DNA of 64,000 bases from Burkholderiales bacterium (GTDB taxonomy: Bacteria; Pseudomonadota; Gammaproteobacteria; Burkholderiales; Casimicrobiaceae), in assembly GCA_905339295.1 (NCBI GenBank), contig CAJPFI010000040.1:62001-126000 (forward strand). The letters run 5' to 3'. Positions within the stretch are counted from its first letter, which is position 1; each line of letters opens with the position of its first letter. Positions 9,970-18,569 of the stretch are shown piece by piece. The notes beneath the pieces are model-generated. The model did not search any database and had not been told where the DNA came from. It worked only from the letters and a program-made list of their open reading frames with translations. Position numbers and translations under genes: made by a program.

Positions 9970-11810
9970 GGCCGCTGCCGCCGCCGGTCTTCCTCGTAGC
10001 GCGCGCGCGCCGCGCGCACCTCCGGCCGCACCGAGACCTCCGGCACCGCCACTTCCCACCACCAGCCGCCCGCCTCGATCGTGCGGTGCGGGTCGGTCTC
10101 GATGCACACGACGCTCGTCCGCCTGGCGGAGCGTGCATGGTGGAGCGCCGCTTCCAGCTCCGGAAGCGTCCGCACGTTCACCGCGTGCGCGCCGAGCGAG
10201 CGTGCGTGCGCGGCGAAATCGATCACGGGAGCGCCGTCGGGACCCTGCACGCAGTCCTCGAACAGGTTGTTGAACGGCGCGCCGCCGCAGGCCTGCTGCA
10301 GCCGGTTGATGCACCCGTAGCCGCGATTGTCGAGCACGACGATCGTGAGCTTCACGCCCAGCATCAGCGAGGTCGCGATCTCCGAGTTCATCATCAGGTA
10401 GCTGCCGTCGCCGACCATCACGACGACCTCGCTGTCGGGTCGCGCCATCTTGACGCCGAGCCCGCCGGCGATCTCGTAGCCCATGCACGAGTAGCCGTAC
10501 TCGACGTGGTAGCCGCCGGGCCGCGCGGTGCGCCAGAGCTTGTGCAGCTCGCCCGGCAGCGTCCCCGCGGCGCACACGACGATGTCGTCGCGCGGCGAGG
10601 CCGGCGCGGAGCGCTGCACCGCCGCCAGCACCTCGCCGTCGCACGGGAGCGCGACGTCGCCCGCGCCGGTGACGCGCACCAGATCGTCGCGCCAGCGAGC
10701 GGCGAGATCGGTCGCGCGCGCGCGCCATCCGTCGTCGGAGCGCCACCCGGCGAGCGTCACGGACAGCGCCTCGAGCCCGCGTCGCGCGTCGGCCCGCAGC
10801 ATCGTGCCGTGCCACTTGAGCGCGTCGAACGCATTGACGTTGAGCGACACGAGCCGCGCCTGCGGAAACAGCGTGTGCGAGCCGGTCGTGAAGTCCTGCA
10901 GCCGCGTGCCGACGGCGAGGACGCAGTCGGCGTCGTGCGCGAGCGCGTTCGCCGCCGGCGATCCGGTGACGCCGATGGCGCCCGCCTGCAGCGGATGGTC
11001 CCACGCGAGCGAGCCCTTGCCCCCCTGCGTCTCGGCGACCGGCACGCCGTGCGCCTCGGCGAAGCGCTGCAATGCGTCGGTCGCAAGACCGTAGAGCGTG
11101 CCGCCTCCCGCGACGATCAGCGGCCTGCGCGCTCCCTTCAGGACCGCGACCGCCTCGACGAGCTCCTCGTCGGTCGGCGCCGGCGCAACGAATCGCACCG
11201 TCGGCGGTGAGAAGAACGCGTCGGGCCAGTCGAACGCCATCGTCTGGACGTCCTGCGGCATCGCGAGCGTGACCGGCCCGCAGAGCGCGGCGTCGGTCAG
11301 CGCGTGCAGCGCGCGCGGCAGCGCCGTCAGCAACTGCTCCGGATGCATGATTCGGTCGAAGTAGCGCGATACCGGTCTGAAGCAGTCGTTCGCCGAGACG
11401 CCGCCGTCGTGGAAGGCCTCGACCTGCTGCAGCACCGGGTCGGGCGCGCGCGACACGAAGATGTCGCCGGGCAGCAGAAGCACCGGCAGCCGGTTGACGT
11501 GCGCGAGCGCGGCCGCGGTGACCATGTTGGTCGCCCCCGGCCCGATCGACGTCGTGCAGGCCATCATGCGCCGGCGCATGTGCGCCTTCGCGTACGCGAT
11601 CGCCGCGTGCGCCATCGCCTGCTCGTTGTGGGCGCGGTAGGTCGGCAGCACGTCGCGGTGCGCGTGGAGCGCCTCGCCGATGCCGGCGACGTTGCCGTGG
11701 CCGAAGATCGCCCACACGCCGCCGAACAGCCGCTCGCCGCCCTCGACGCGAAGCGCCGCGAGCCAGCGCACGAGCGCCTGGGCGGCGGTGAGTCTGATCG
11801 TCGCGCCCAT
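9966..11810 (-). CDS. iolD: 3D-(3,5/4)-trihydroxycyclohexane-1,2-dione hydrolase
   Basis: A 614-residue thiamine diphosphate enzyme that opens the inositol-derived ring to 5-deoxy-glucuronate. The N-terminal domain begins VWAIFGHGNVAGIGEAL and contains the catalytic glutamate in RAHNEQAMAHAA. The C-terminal ThDP-binding motif, about residues 460-490, runs from VMVGDGSYLMMNSE to VLDNRGYGC. The length is that of IolD. It lies 11 bases after iolC and overlaps iolE by 4. Confidence 0.95.
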   Translation of the reverse strand: MGATIRLTAAQALVRWLAALRVEGGERLFGGVWAIFGHGNVAGIGEALHAHRDVLPTYRAHNEQAMAHAAIAYAKAHMRRRMMACTTSIGPGATNMVTAAALAHVNRLPVLLLPGDIFVSRAPDPVLQQVEAFHDGGVSANDCFRPVSRYFDRIMHPEQLLTALPRALHALTDAALCGPVTLAMPQDVQTMAFDWPDAFFSPPTVRFVAPAPTDEELVEAVAVLKGARRPLIVAGGGTLYGLATDALQRFAEAHGVPVAETQGGKGSLAWDHPLQAGAIGVTGSPAANALAHDADCVLAVGTRLQDFTTGSHTLFPQARLVSLNVNAFDALKWHGTMLRADARRGLEALSVTLAGWRSDDGWRARATDLAARWRDDLVRVTGAGDVALPCDGEVLAAVQRSAPASPRDDIVVCAAGTLPGELHKLWRTARPGGYHVEYGYSCMGYEIAGGLGVKMARPDSEVVVMVGDGSYLMMNSEIATSLMLGVKLTIVVLDNRGYGCINRLQQACGGAPFNNLFEDCVQGPDGAPVIDFAAHARSLGAHAVNVRTLPELEAALHHARSARRTSVVCIETDPHRTIEAGGWWWEVAVPEVSVRPEVRAARARYEEDRRRQRP

Positions 11811-11821
11811 TGCCGTGTCCC

Positions 11822-13768
11822 TCACGCCGCCCGGCGCGTCCCGCCGCGCGCCTCGTGCCACGCGTCGATCAGCGCCTCGAACGTCGAGCGCACGCGCGCC
11901 CGGAACGCCGCGTCGTCGATCTCGCCCGCGAGCCACGCGCGCGAGGGCGTCTGGAAGATCGTGCGGCCGACGGCGAAGCCGCGGCACGACACGCTCGCGC
12001 GCGCCGCGCGAAACCCCTGCGCCAGCGCGTCGACCTCCGCGTTCTGCCCGAGCAGCAGCACGCCGCGGCAATGCGGGTCGCGCTCCGCGATCAGCGCGTC
12101 GACCGCGCTCCACTCGCCGGCGCTCATCGGCTCGAGCTTCCACCACTCGGGCATGAACCCGAGGTTGTAGAGGCGCTTGAGCGCGCGCAGCACGGTGTCG
12201 GGCCCGCGCGGCAGGCCGCGCGGCGGGATGATCTCGAGCAGGAGCTCGTGCCCGCTCGCCGCGACCGCCTCGCAAAGCGCCTCGATCTGCGCCTCGTTCT
12301 CGAGTCGGCGGTCGATCGCGTCGTCCGGGTGGTAGGCGACGAGGCACTTGACCACGTGCTCCTGCGGCCAGCCGACGAGCGTCGTGCCGATCGAGCGGCC
12401 GCGGTCGAACACGACCGGATTGGATCCCGGCAACTCGACCGGCCGGCCGATCCACCAGCCGCGGCCGGTCGCCGTGTTGAGCGCGTCCTGCCCGTACCGG
12501 TCGTCGCACAGGATGCCGATGCGGCCGGCCAGCCCGCGCGCGCGCTCGGTCTCCGCCGCCGCCTCGACGCAGAGCATCTTCAGCGCGGGCAGCCGGTCCT
12601 CGCTCGCGCCGGCCTCCTGCGCCAGCTCGAAGAACGGGTTGCGATGGTCGAACGCGAACACCGCGAGGTCGTCGCGGGGCCTGCGCGGCGCGGTCACGCG
12701 ATGCAGCCGCGTGAGCGTCGCGTCGCGATCCGGGCGCGGGATCGACGCGGCGTTCGCGAGGAAGTAGTCGAGCTCCGCGCGCGTCGGCATCGCCGGCGCG
12801 CAGCCGTGGCGCGACACGACCAGCGCCCCGCACGCGTTCGCGTAGCGCGTGCACGCCCCGTAGCCTTCGCCGCGCACCCAGCCCGACAGGAAGCCGGCCG
12901 AGAACGCGTCGCCGGCGCCCAGCACGTTCAGCACCTCGACCTCGACGCCCTGCCCCTGGAACGCGTCGTCGGGCGAATCCGGGACCGGACCGTCGACGAC
13001 GACGCAGCCCATCGCTCCCCGCTTGACGACCAGCGTCGCCGGCGTGAGCGCGCGGATCGCCCGCAACGCCGCGATCAGGTCCGTGCTGCCGCCGGCGATC
13101 GCGAACTCCTCGGTCGTCCCGATCACGAGGTCGAACTGCGGCAGGATGCGCTGGAGGTGCGCGGTCACCGAGTCCGAGCGGATGAAGCGCGTCTCGCCGT
13201 CGCCGCGCTTGGTGAGGCCCCACAACACCGGCCGGTAGTCGATGTCGAGCACGGTGCGCACGCCGTGGCGGCGCGCGCGCTCGAGCGCGAGATGGCTGAT
13301 GCGGCCGACATGCGGCGTCGAGAAATGCGTCCCGGTGATCAGGAGCGCGCGGCTCCTCGCGAGATAGTCCTCGGCGACATCGTCCTCGGTGATCGCCATG
13401 TCCGCGCAGTTCTCGCGCAGGAAGATGAGCGGGAACGTGTCGCGGTCCTTGATGCCGAGCACGACGCCGCCGGTGAGCCGCGACGGATCGACGCTCACGT
13501 GGCTCGTGTCGCAGCCCTCGCGTGCGATGGTCTCGACGAGGAAGCGGCCGAGGTGGTCGTCGCCGACGCGCGAGATCATGCCCGTGCGCAGCCCCAGGCG
13601 CGCGCAGCCGAACGCCGTGTTGGCGGACGAGCCGCCGAGATACTTCGCGAAGCTCGTGACGTCCTCGAGCCGCGCGCCGATCTGCTGCGCGTAGAAGTCG
13701 ACGGCGAAACGGCCGAGGCAGACGACGTCGAAGTCGCGCCCGGAGGCGAAGGTCGTGGCGTTGCGCAT
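11822..13768 (-). CDS. iolC: 5-dehydro-2-deoxygluconokinase fused to a DUF2090 aldolase-like domain
   Basis: 648 residues. Residues 1-335 are a PfkB sugar kinase: CLGRFAVDFYAQQIG at the start, GGSSANTAFGCARLGL in the middle, and the catalytic GAGDAFSAGFLSGW near 290. They phosphorylate 2-deoxy-5-keto-gluconate. Residues about 340-648 are the DUF2090 domain (VFAFDHRNPFFELA, ending near FQTPSRAWLAGEIDD), which resembles class I aldolases and may supply the next, IolJ-like cleavage. This fused form is known in proteobacteria. It is the first gene of the block and has operator-like palindromes upstream. Confidence 0.92.
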   Translation of the reverse strand: MRNATTFASGRDFDVVCLGRFAVDFYAQQIGARLEDVTSFAKYLGGSSANTAFGCARLGLRTGMISRVGDDHLGRFLVETIAREGCDTSHVSVDPSRLTGGVVLGIKDRDTFPLIFLRENCADMAITEDDVAEDYLARSRALLITGTHFSTPHVGRISHLALERARRHGVRTVLDIDYRPVLWGLTKRGDGETRFIRSDSVTAHLQRILPQFDLVIGTTEEFAIAGGSTDLIAALRAIRALTPATLVVKRGAMGCVVVDGPVPDSPDDAFQGQGVEVEVLNVLGAGDAFSAGFLSGWVRGEGYGACTRYANACGALVVSRHGCAPAMPTRAELDYFLANAASIPRPDRDATLTRLHRVTAPRRPRDDLAVFAFDHRNPFFELAQEAGASEDRLPALKMLCVEAAAETERARGLAGRIGILCDDRYGQDALNTATGRGWWIGRPVELPGSNPVVFDRGRSIGTTLVGWPQEHVVKCLVAYHPDDAIDRRLENEAQIEALCEAVAASGHELLLEIIPPRGLPRGPDTVLRALKRLYNLGFMPEWWKLEPMSAGEWSAVDALIAERDPHCRGVLLLGQNAEVDALAQGFRAARASVSCRGFAVGRTIFQTPSRAWLAGEIDDAAFRARVRSTFEALIDAWHEARGGTRRAA

Positions 13769-13802
13769 CGGGGGCGGGCGGGGCGCGTGCGGTAGGATCG
13801 CG

Positions 13803-13831
13803 ATTGTCCACCTGCCGGTTTTGAAACGCAA
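13803..13831 (-). promoter_or_regulatory. candidate iolC promoter
   Basis: On the minus strand TTGCGT (13831-13826) and GACAAT (13808-13803) are separated by exactly 17 bases. Transcription would start about 28 bases before the iolC ATG. Each hexamer matches the sigma-70 consensus at only three to four positions. A regulator-like palindrome overlaps the -35, which supports the assignment. Confidence 0.4.
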
Positions 13832-13865
13832 TTTCCACGGCGACAAGGTTCGGAACGCGCGTTCC
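13823..13865. promoter_or_regulatory. two GGAA-N6-TTCC-like operator sites
   Basis: A perfect palindrome, GGAACGCGCGTTCC, occupies 13852-13865. A second site with one mismatch, GAAACGCAATTTCC, occupies 13823-13836, with centres 29 bases apart. I recall GGAA-N6-TTCC as the binding motif of the RpiR-type IolR of Sinorhizobium meliloti. The sites lie between iolC and the divergent EamA gene, so both could be controlled. Confidence 0.6.
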
Positions 13866-13900
13866 GGGTTCTTGTTGCGCCGCAGCGTCCACCCGCCGTC

Positions 13901-14806
13901 TTGAGACATCGCATCTCCCCCGCCGACCTGGGCTTGACGCTCGCGGTGGTCACGGTCTTCGGCCTCTCGTTCGTCGCCATCAGGGTCGGCCTCGACGAGA
14001 TACCGCCGTTCATGCTGGCCGCGCTGAGATTCACGCTGGCGGCCCTGCCGGCGGTGTTCCTCGTCCGCCGGCCGGCCATGCCGTGGACCGGCGTGGTCGC
14101 CTACGGTCTCGCGATCGGCGTGTTCCAGTTCGGCCTGCTGTTCCTCGGCATCGCGCTCGGCATGCCGGCAGGACTGTCGTCGCTGGTGATCCAGGTGCAG
14201 GTGTTCTTCACGATCGCGCTCGCCGTCGCGTTCGCCGGCGACCGCTTCCGCCGCTGGAATGCGCTCGGCGCGATCGTCGCCGCGGGCGGCATCGTCGTGC
14301 TCGGCGGCTACAAGCTCGCGAGCGGCGCGTCGGGGACGCTCGCGGGGTTCGTCGCGATCCTCGGCGCGGCGCTGGCGTGGGCGGCCGGCAACCTGATCGC
14401 CAAACGGGCGGGCGCGGACCACGACGTCGACGCGTTCTCGCTGGTCGTCTGGTCGAGTCTCGTGCCGCCGCTGCCGCTCGCGGTCGCTTCGTACGCGTTC
14501 GAGGGCGGCCCGGCCGCGGCGCACGCGGTCGCGGGAGCGTCGTGGGTCGCGTGGGCGTGCGTGGCGTTCATGGCATGGGCCGCGACGCTGTTCAGCTACG
14601 GCGCATGGAACCGCCTGCTCCACACCTATCCGACGCCGCTCATCGCGCCGTTCGCGTTGCTGATCCCGGTGGCCGGACTCGGGTCCGCGGCTCTGTTCCT
14701 CGGCGAGCGTCTCGCGTTGCCTCAGGCCGCCGGCGTCGCGCTGGTGTTCGCGGGACTTGCCGTGAACGTGCTCGGGCCGCTGGCGACGCGAAGGGCGTCC
14801 GGCTGA
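13901..14806 (+). CDS. EamA/DMT-family transporter
   Basis: A 301-residue inner-membrane protein with about ten helices in two EamA repeats (residues 10-140 and 150-290). The second repeat ends in the typical PVAGLGSAALFLGERL. It is probably a metabolite exporter, but the family gives no substrate. The start is a TTG at 13901; no ATG fits because the first helix begins at residue 9. The last codons and the stop (TCCGGCTGA) lie inside a REP element. Divergent orientation from iolC and shared operator-like sites make a link to inositol possible but unproven. Confidence 0.82.
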   Translation: MRHRISPADLGLTLAVVTVFGLSFVAIRVGLDEIPPFMLAALRFTLAALPAVFLVRRPAMPWTGVVAYGLAIGVFQFGLLFLGIALGMPAGLSSLVIQVQVFFTIALAVAFAGDRFRRWNALGAIVAAGGIVVLGGYKLASGASGTLAGFVAILGAALAWAAGNLIAKRAGADHDVDAFSLVVWSSLVPPLPLAVASYAFEGGPAAAHAVAGASWVAWACVAFMAWAATLFSYGAWNRLLHTYPTPLIAPFALLIPVAGLGSAALFLGERLALPQAAGVALVFAGLAVNVLGPLATRRASG

Positions 14807-14996
14807 AGCCGGACCCACGACACCACCGCCTATGTGGGTCGGGCTTCAGCCCGACAGCCGACATCGCCTCTGTGGGTCGGGCTTCAACCCGACAGGCGTC
14901 ATCGCCCCTGTGGGTCGGGCTTCAGCCCGACAGGCGCATGCTGCGACCGCGGGCGATGCGAAGAGCAATGCGAAGAGCGTCCGGCTGAAGCCGGAC
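14797..14996. repeat. REP cluster between EamA gene and purU
   Basis: Two copies of GTCCGGCTGAAGCCGGAC (14797 and 14979) bracket three copies of the GTCGGGCTTCAGCCCGAC type starting at 14838, 14876 and 14914, 38 bases apart. The middle copy has one base change (TTCAACCC). The first copy overlaps the 3' end of the EamA gene and supplies its stop codon. The gap contains no gene. Confidence 0.9.
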
Positions 14997-15010
14997 CCGC
15001 AGAGGCGACC

Positions 15011-15871
15011 TCAACGGAACACGACCGTCTTCGCGCCGTTCAGGAACACGCGCCGCTCGAGGTGGAACTTGACGGCGCGCGCGAGCGCGAGGCACTCGAC
15101 GTCGCGGCCGAGCGCGACGAGGTCGTCGGCGCGCATGTCGTACTCGACGCGTGCGACTTCCTGGTCGATGATCGGCCCCTCGTCGAGGTCGCCGGTCACG
15201 TAGTGGGCGGTCGCGCCGATCAGCTTGACGCCGCGGTCGTAGGCCTGGTGGTACGGACGCGCGCCCTTGAAGCTCGGCAGCAGGCCGTGGTGGATGTTGA
15301 TCGCGCGGCCGGCGAGGCGGCGCGCGAGGCCGTCCGACAGCACCTGCATGTAGCGCGCGAGCACGACCAGGTCCGTGCGCGTCGCCTCGACGATCGCGCG
15401 GAGCTTCGCCTCCTGCTGCGGCCTGGACGCGGCGGTCACCGGGAGATGGTGGAACGGCAGGCCGTGCGACGCGGCCAGCGGCTCCGTGTCGCGATGGTTC
15501 GACACGATCGCGACGACCTCCATCGGCAGCGCGCCGATCCTCGCGCGATACAGGAGGTCGTTGAGGCAGTGGTCATGCTTCGACACGAGGATCAGCACGC
15601 GCGTCTTCGCGCGGGCGTCGTGGAACTCCCGGTCCATCGCGAAGCGCTTGGCGACCGGCGCGAACGCGGCCTCCACCGCGCTCGCCTCCACGTCGGGGCG
15701 CACCGGCTCGAACACCACGCGCATGAAGAAGCGCCCGGTGTCGACGTCGCCGAACTGCGCCGACTCGACGATGTTGCAGCCGGACTCCGCGAGGAACGTG
15801 CCGACCGCCCCGACGATCCCGGGCCGGTCGGTGCACGACAGCGTCAGGATCCAGCGCGGGACCGGCGTCAT
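15011..15871 (-). CDS. purU: formyltetrahydrofolate deformylase
   Basis: A 286-residue cytosolic enzyme that hydrolyses 10-formyl-THF to formate and THF, balancing one-carbon units. An N-terminal ACT domain (residues 5-85, LSCTDRPGIVGAVGTFLAESGCNIVE) precedes a formyltransferase fold. The latter contains the catalytic NIHHGLLPSFKGARPYHQAYDRG and the Asp of YVTGDLDEGPII. Its start overlaps the preceding acyltransferase stop as ATGA. Confidence 0.95.
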   Translation of the reverse strand: MTPVPRWILTLSCTDRPGIVGAVGTFLAESGCNIVESAQFGDVDTGRFFMRVVFEPVRPDVEASAVEAAFAPVAKRFAMDREFHDARAKTRVLILVSKHDHCLNDLLYRARIGALPMEVVAIVSNHRDTEPLAASHGLPFHHLPVTAASRPQQEAKLRAIVEATRTDLVVLARYMQVLSDGLARRLAGRAINIHHGLLPSFKGARPYHQAYDRGVKLIGATAHYVTGDLDEGPIIDQEVARVEYDMRADDLVALGRDVECLALARAVKFHLERRVFLNGAKTVVFR

Positions 15872-17565
15872 CGCTCGTCGCGAACGAAGGGATCGAGCCG
15901 GTGCACGCCGCGCGGCGAGAAACCGAGCGTGGCCCCCTCGCCCAGCGCGTCGGCGGCGGTCGCGACGATCGCGAGCCACATCTCGGTGCCCTGGAGACCG
16001 GGGGCGTCGGCGGCCGCGAATCCGAAGCCCGCGCCGTCGACCCAGCGCGCGAGGATTCGAGGCACCTGGCGTTCGATGAAGGCGAGCCCTTCGTCGCGCC
16101 GATGCGCGGTCGCCCCGCCGAGGAACCGGATCGGGTGCACGACGTCGAGCACGTTGCACGCGTCGACGCCGCGTTCGGCGAAGTCGCCGAACTGCCGGAT
16201 GTGCGCGTGCAGCGTGTCGACCGCCGACTCCGGATGCGGCACGCGACGACCGAACTGGGCGTAGGTGCCGCGCACGATCCGGTAGGCGCCGTTGACCGGC
16301 TGCAGCCATCCGTTCCTGCTGTCGGGCTGTCCCCACAGGCCGGTGTGCGGCTGGCAGTGCTGCGCGAGCAGCTCGAACAGCGTCGCGACCGGTCCGTCGA
16401 GGCCGAACCGGACGCGATTGATCGCGAGCGCCGTGCCCAGCGAATCGATCCACGCGCCGGCGGCCCAGGCCTGCTCGCGCCAGGGCAGCGCGTTCATCAG
16501 CGCCGCCATCCTCTCGGGCGGCATCCGATGCGCTCCCGCGATCGGCGCGCGGAAAGTCGCGCCGAGGCATTCGAGCGCGTAGCCGGCCGACAGCACCATG
16601 TACGCGGTATGGATGTCGCCCATCGCGTCCCAGGCGTAGCCCTCCCGCGGACGGCGCCAGGGATCGAACGGCATCCCGCTCGCCGGATCCTGCGCGGCCT
16701 GGAACTGCGCGACGAGCGCGTCTCGCTCGAGCGCGGGCGGCAACGCGCCGAACATCGCCGCGATCTCCACCGCGTCCGCGAGGGGGCGCACGCCCGACAG
16801 CTTCGCGCCCGGCCGGTCGACGAAAGCGATCCCCTCCGGCCGGTCCGCGCGGCAGCGCGCGACGATCGCGGGCCACTGCTCGGCGACGCGCGCGCCGAAC
16901 GACGCGAGGCGCGTCGCGATCGATTCGCGCACCGGACGGCGCACCGGCGCGGCCGGCGCGACGTCGTGCGGCGCGCCTTCCGCGGGCCGCGCGTCGCCGT
17001 CCTGCGTCGCTCCGCGGCGGTCGCGCAGCGGACGCGCGGGATTGCCGCCGACGATCTGCCACTCGGCGACGTCGCGCGTCACGACCGCCCCGGCCGCGAC
17101 GATCGCGTGGCTGCCGATGCGAACCCCGTCGACCACGACGGCATTCGCGCCGATCCAGACGTCGTCGCCGATCGCGATGCCCTTCGAGATTTCGCCCTGG
17201 TCGTGGATCGCCGTCGAGGTGTCCTCGGACCGGTGGTTGAACCCGACGACGCTCGCGTGCGAGGCGATGCGCACGCCGTTGCCGGCGCGCACGCGTCCCC
17301 TCACGACGGCGAACGGATTGATCGAGCAGTCCGCGCCCATCGCGACGTCGTGCGACAGGTAGGCGAACCCGCCGACGAAAGACCGCGCGCCCAGCGCGAG
17401 GCGCGTCACCTCGATGCCGGCGAGCGGCGACACGTAGGCGTCCTCGCCGAGCGCGAAGCGGCCGGTCGCGACGAGGCGATCGTGGAACGCGCGCTGCTGT
17501 TCGCGCTCCTGCGGCGTGGCCTTCTCCCTGAACTGCCATGGGCAGAACGCGAAGCGCTGCGTCAT
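15868..17565 (-). CDS. left-handed beta-helix acyltransferase fused to a large C-terminal domain
   Basis: 565 residues. Residues about 45-185 are hexapeptide repeats of an O-acetyltransferase, with NHRSEDTSTAIHDQG, the coil DDVWIGANAVVVDGVRIG and the closing IVGGNPARPL. Residues about 215-565 form an unrelated, helix-rich domain of the alpha/alpha-barrel kind; clues are DAMGDIHTAYMVLSAGYALE, TGLWG and FLGGATAHRRDEG. I do not recognise that half. Neighbours are purU (4-base overlap) and a tRNA-Lys gene. It may modify a glycan or other surface compound; the substrate is unknown. Confidence 0.7.
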   Translation of the reverse strand: MTQRFAFCPWQFREKATPQEREQQRAFHDRLVATGRFALGEDAYVSPLAGIEVTRLALGARSFVGGFAYLSHDVAMGADCSINPFAVVRGRVRAGNGVRIASHASVVGFNHRSEDTSTAIHDQGEISKGIAIGDDVWIGANAVVVDGVRIGSHAIVAAGAVVTRDVAEWQIVGGNPARPLRDRRGATQDGDARPAEGAPHDVAPAAPVRRPVRESIATRLASFGARVAEQWPAIVARCRADRPEGIAFVDRPGAKLSGVRPLADAVEIAAMFGALPPALERDALVAQFQAAQDPASGMPFDPWRRPREGYAWDAMGDIHTAYMVLSAGYALECLGATFRAPIAGAHRMPPERMAALMNALPWREQAWAAGAWIDSLGTALAINRVRFGLDGPVATLFELLAQHCQPHTGLWGQPDSRNGWLQPVNGAYRIVRGTYAQFGRRVPHPESAVDTLHAHIRQFGDFAERGVDACNVLDVVHPIRFLGGATAHRRDEGLAFIERQVPRILARWVDGAGFGFAAADAPGLQGTEMWLAIVATAADALGEGATLGFSPRGVHRLDPFVRDER

Positions 17566-17611
17566 CGGGAGTCGCGGTCTGGGCGGCGCCGTGCGCGTCG
17601 CCGGGGCGGGT

Positions 17612-17687
17612 TGGTAGGCCGTGTAGGATTCGAACCTACGACCAACGGATTAAGAGTCCGCTGCTCTACCAGCTGAGCTAACGGCCC
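17612..17687 (-). tRNA. tRNA-Lys (anticodon CTT)
   Basis: Reading the minus strand, a full 76-nt cloverleaf with encoded CCA starts GGGCCGTTAGCTCAGCTGG. The anticodon loop CTCTTAA gives CTT, reading AAG. The T-loop TTCGAAT is present. Confidence 0.95.
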
Positions 17688-17752
17688 GCCGGAAAAGTCG
17701 TGATTGTAGCGCGCCCGCGGCTGCCCGGCCGCCGGCGGCGATCGGGACGGCC

Positions 17753-17829
17753 TGGTAGGCCGTGCTGGATTCGAACCAGCGACCAACGGATTAAAAGTCC
17801 GCTGCTCTACCAGGCTGAGCTAACGGCCC
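17753..17829 (-). tRNA. tRNA-Lys (anticodon TTT)
   Basis: A 77-nt cloverleaf with encoded CCA on the minus strand. The anticodon loop CTTTTAA gives TTT, reading AAA. It is nearly identical to the downstream tRNA-Lys except for the anticodon, one extra D-loop base and the T-stem. The two genes are 65 bases apart. Confidence 0.95.
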
Positions 17830-17933
17830 GCGGGAAAACGTCGGATTTTAGACGAATCCCGCGCCGGGGGCCATCGGCGGCGCCGTTTCCCGTCAGCGCC
17901 CCGCGGGAACGACACCGCGGCCGGAACGACGCC

Positions 17934-18359
17934 CTAATGGCTCTCGCGCGTCAGGATGGGAGGGATCGGTGCGAACTCGACGCCTTCGTCGATCAGCGCG
18001 CGCGCCTCGTCCGCACTCGCCTCGCCGCGGATCGCGCGATGAGGCACTTCCTCGTAGTGGATCTTGCGCGCCTCCTCGGGGAATCGGCGCCCGACGTTCT
18101 CGGTGGCGCGGACCGCCTCGCGCAGCTTAGCGAGCAGGTCGGGCGGCATTCCCGCGATCGATTCCGGACGCGCCGGCGCCGTCGCGTCTCCGCCCTTCGG
18201 GACGCTGACGCGCGCCGACGGAACGCGGGTCACCGCCGCGGTGTCGCAGACCGGGCAGCGGACCAGGTCGGAGGCGAGCTGGCGCTCGAACGCCTCGCCC
18301 GAGTCGAACCAGCCCTCGAAGCCGTGGCCCTCGCCGCACTGGAGGTCGAAGACGATCAT
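17934..18359 (-). CDS. DUF1178 family protein
   Basis: A 141-residue cytoplasmic protein of unknown function, widespread in proteobacteria. The N-terminal MIVFDLQCGEGHGFEGWF and the pair in VRCPVCDTAAVTRVPS form a zinc-ribbon-like site with Cys8, Cys35 and Cys38. The C-terminal part (NVGRRFPEEARKIHYEEVPHRAIRG) is the family's most conserved stretch. The 210 bases upstream, to the YeeE gene, hold nothing I can identify. Confidence 0.88.
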   Translation of the reverse strand: MIVFDLQCGEGHGFEGWFDSGEAFERQLASDLVRCPVCDTAAVTRVPSARVSVPKGGDATAPARPESIAGMPPDLLAKLREAVRATENVGRRFPEEARKIHYEEVPHRAIRGEASADEARALIDEGVEFAPIPPILTRESH

Positions 18360-18569
18360 GCTGGCTTCAACGTGGGGGCGGGGCCGCCCGCCGACAACCG
18401 GGCCCTCCGGGCGTGCCGACCGGCGGGCCTGCTCGACCGTTCAGGGCGAAACGGGCCGCCGTGTTGCTTGGCTCCGCCCGGACGGCCCTCCGCGCGGGTG
18501 CCGCTTCGCTCGCTGACAGGCGGCCCATGTCATTCGCTCCATTGTCGCCGGTAGGTGCGGGCCCGCGCG

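Noticed and set aside
17612..17829. One of the two adjacent tRNA-Lys copies as a pseudogene.
   Set aside because: Both fold fully, have CCA ends and carry different anticodons (CTT and TTT), so both are likely functional.
18360..18569. A small gene between DUF1178 and the YeeE permease.
   Set aside because: The frames there have no ribosome site, no conserved motif and only low-complexity composition.
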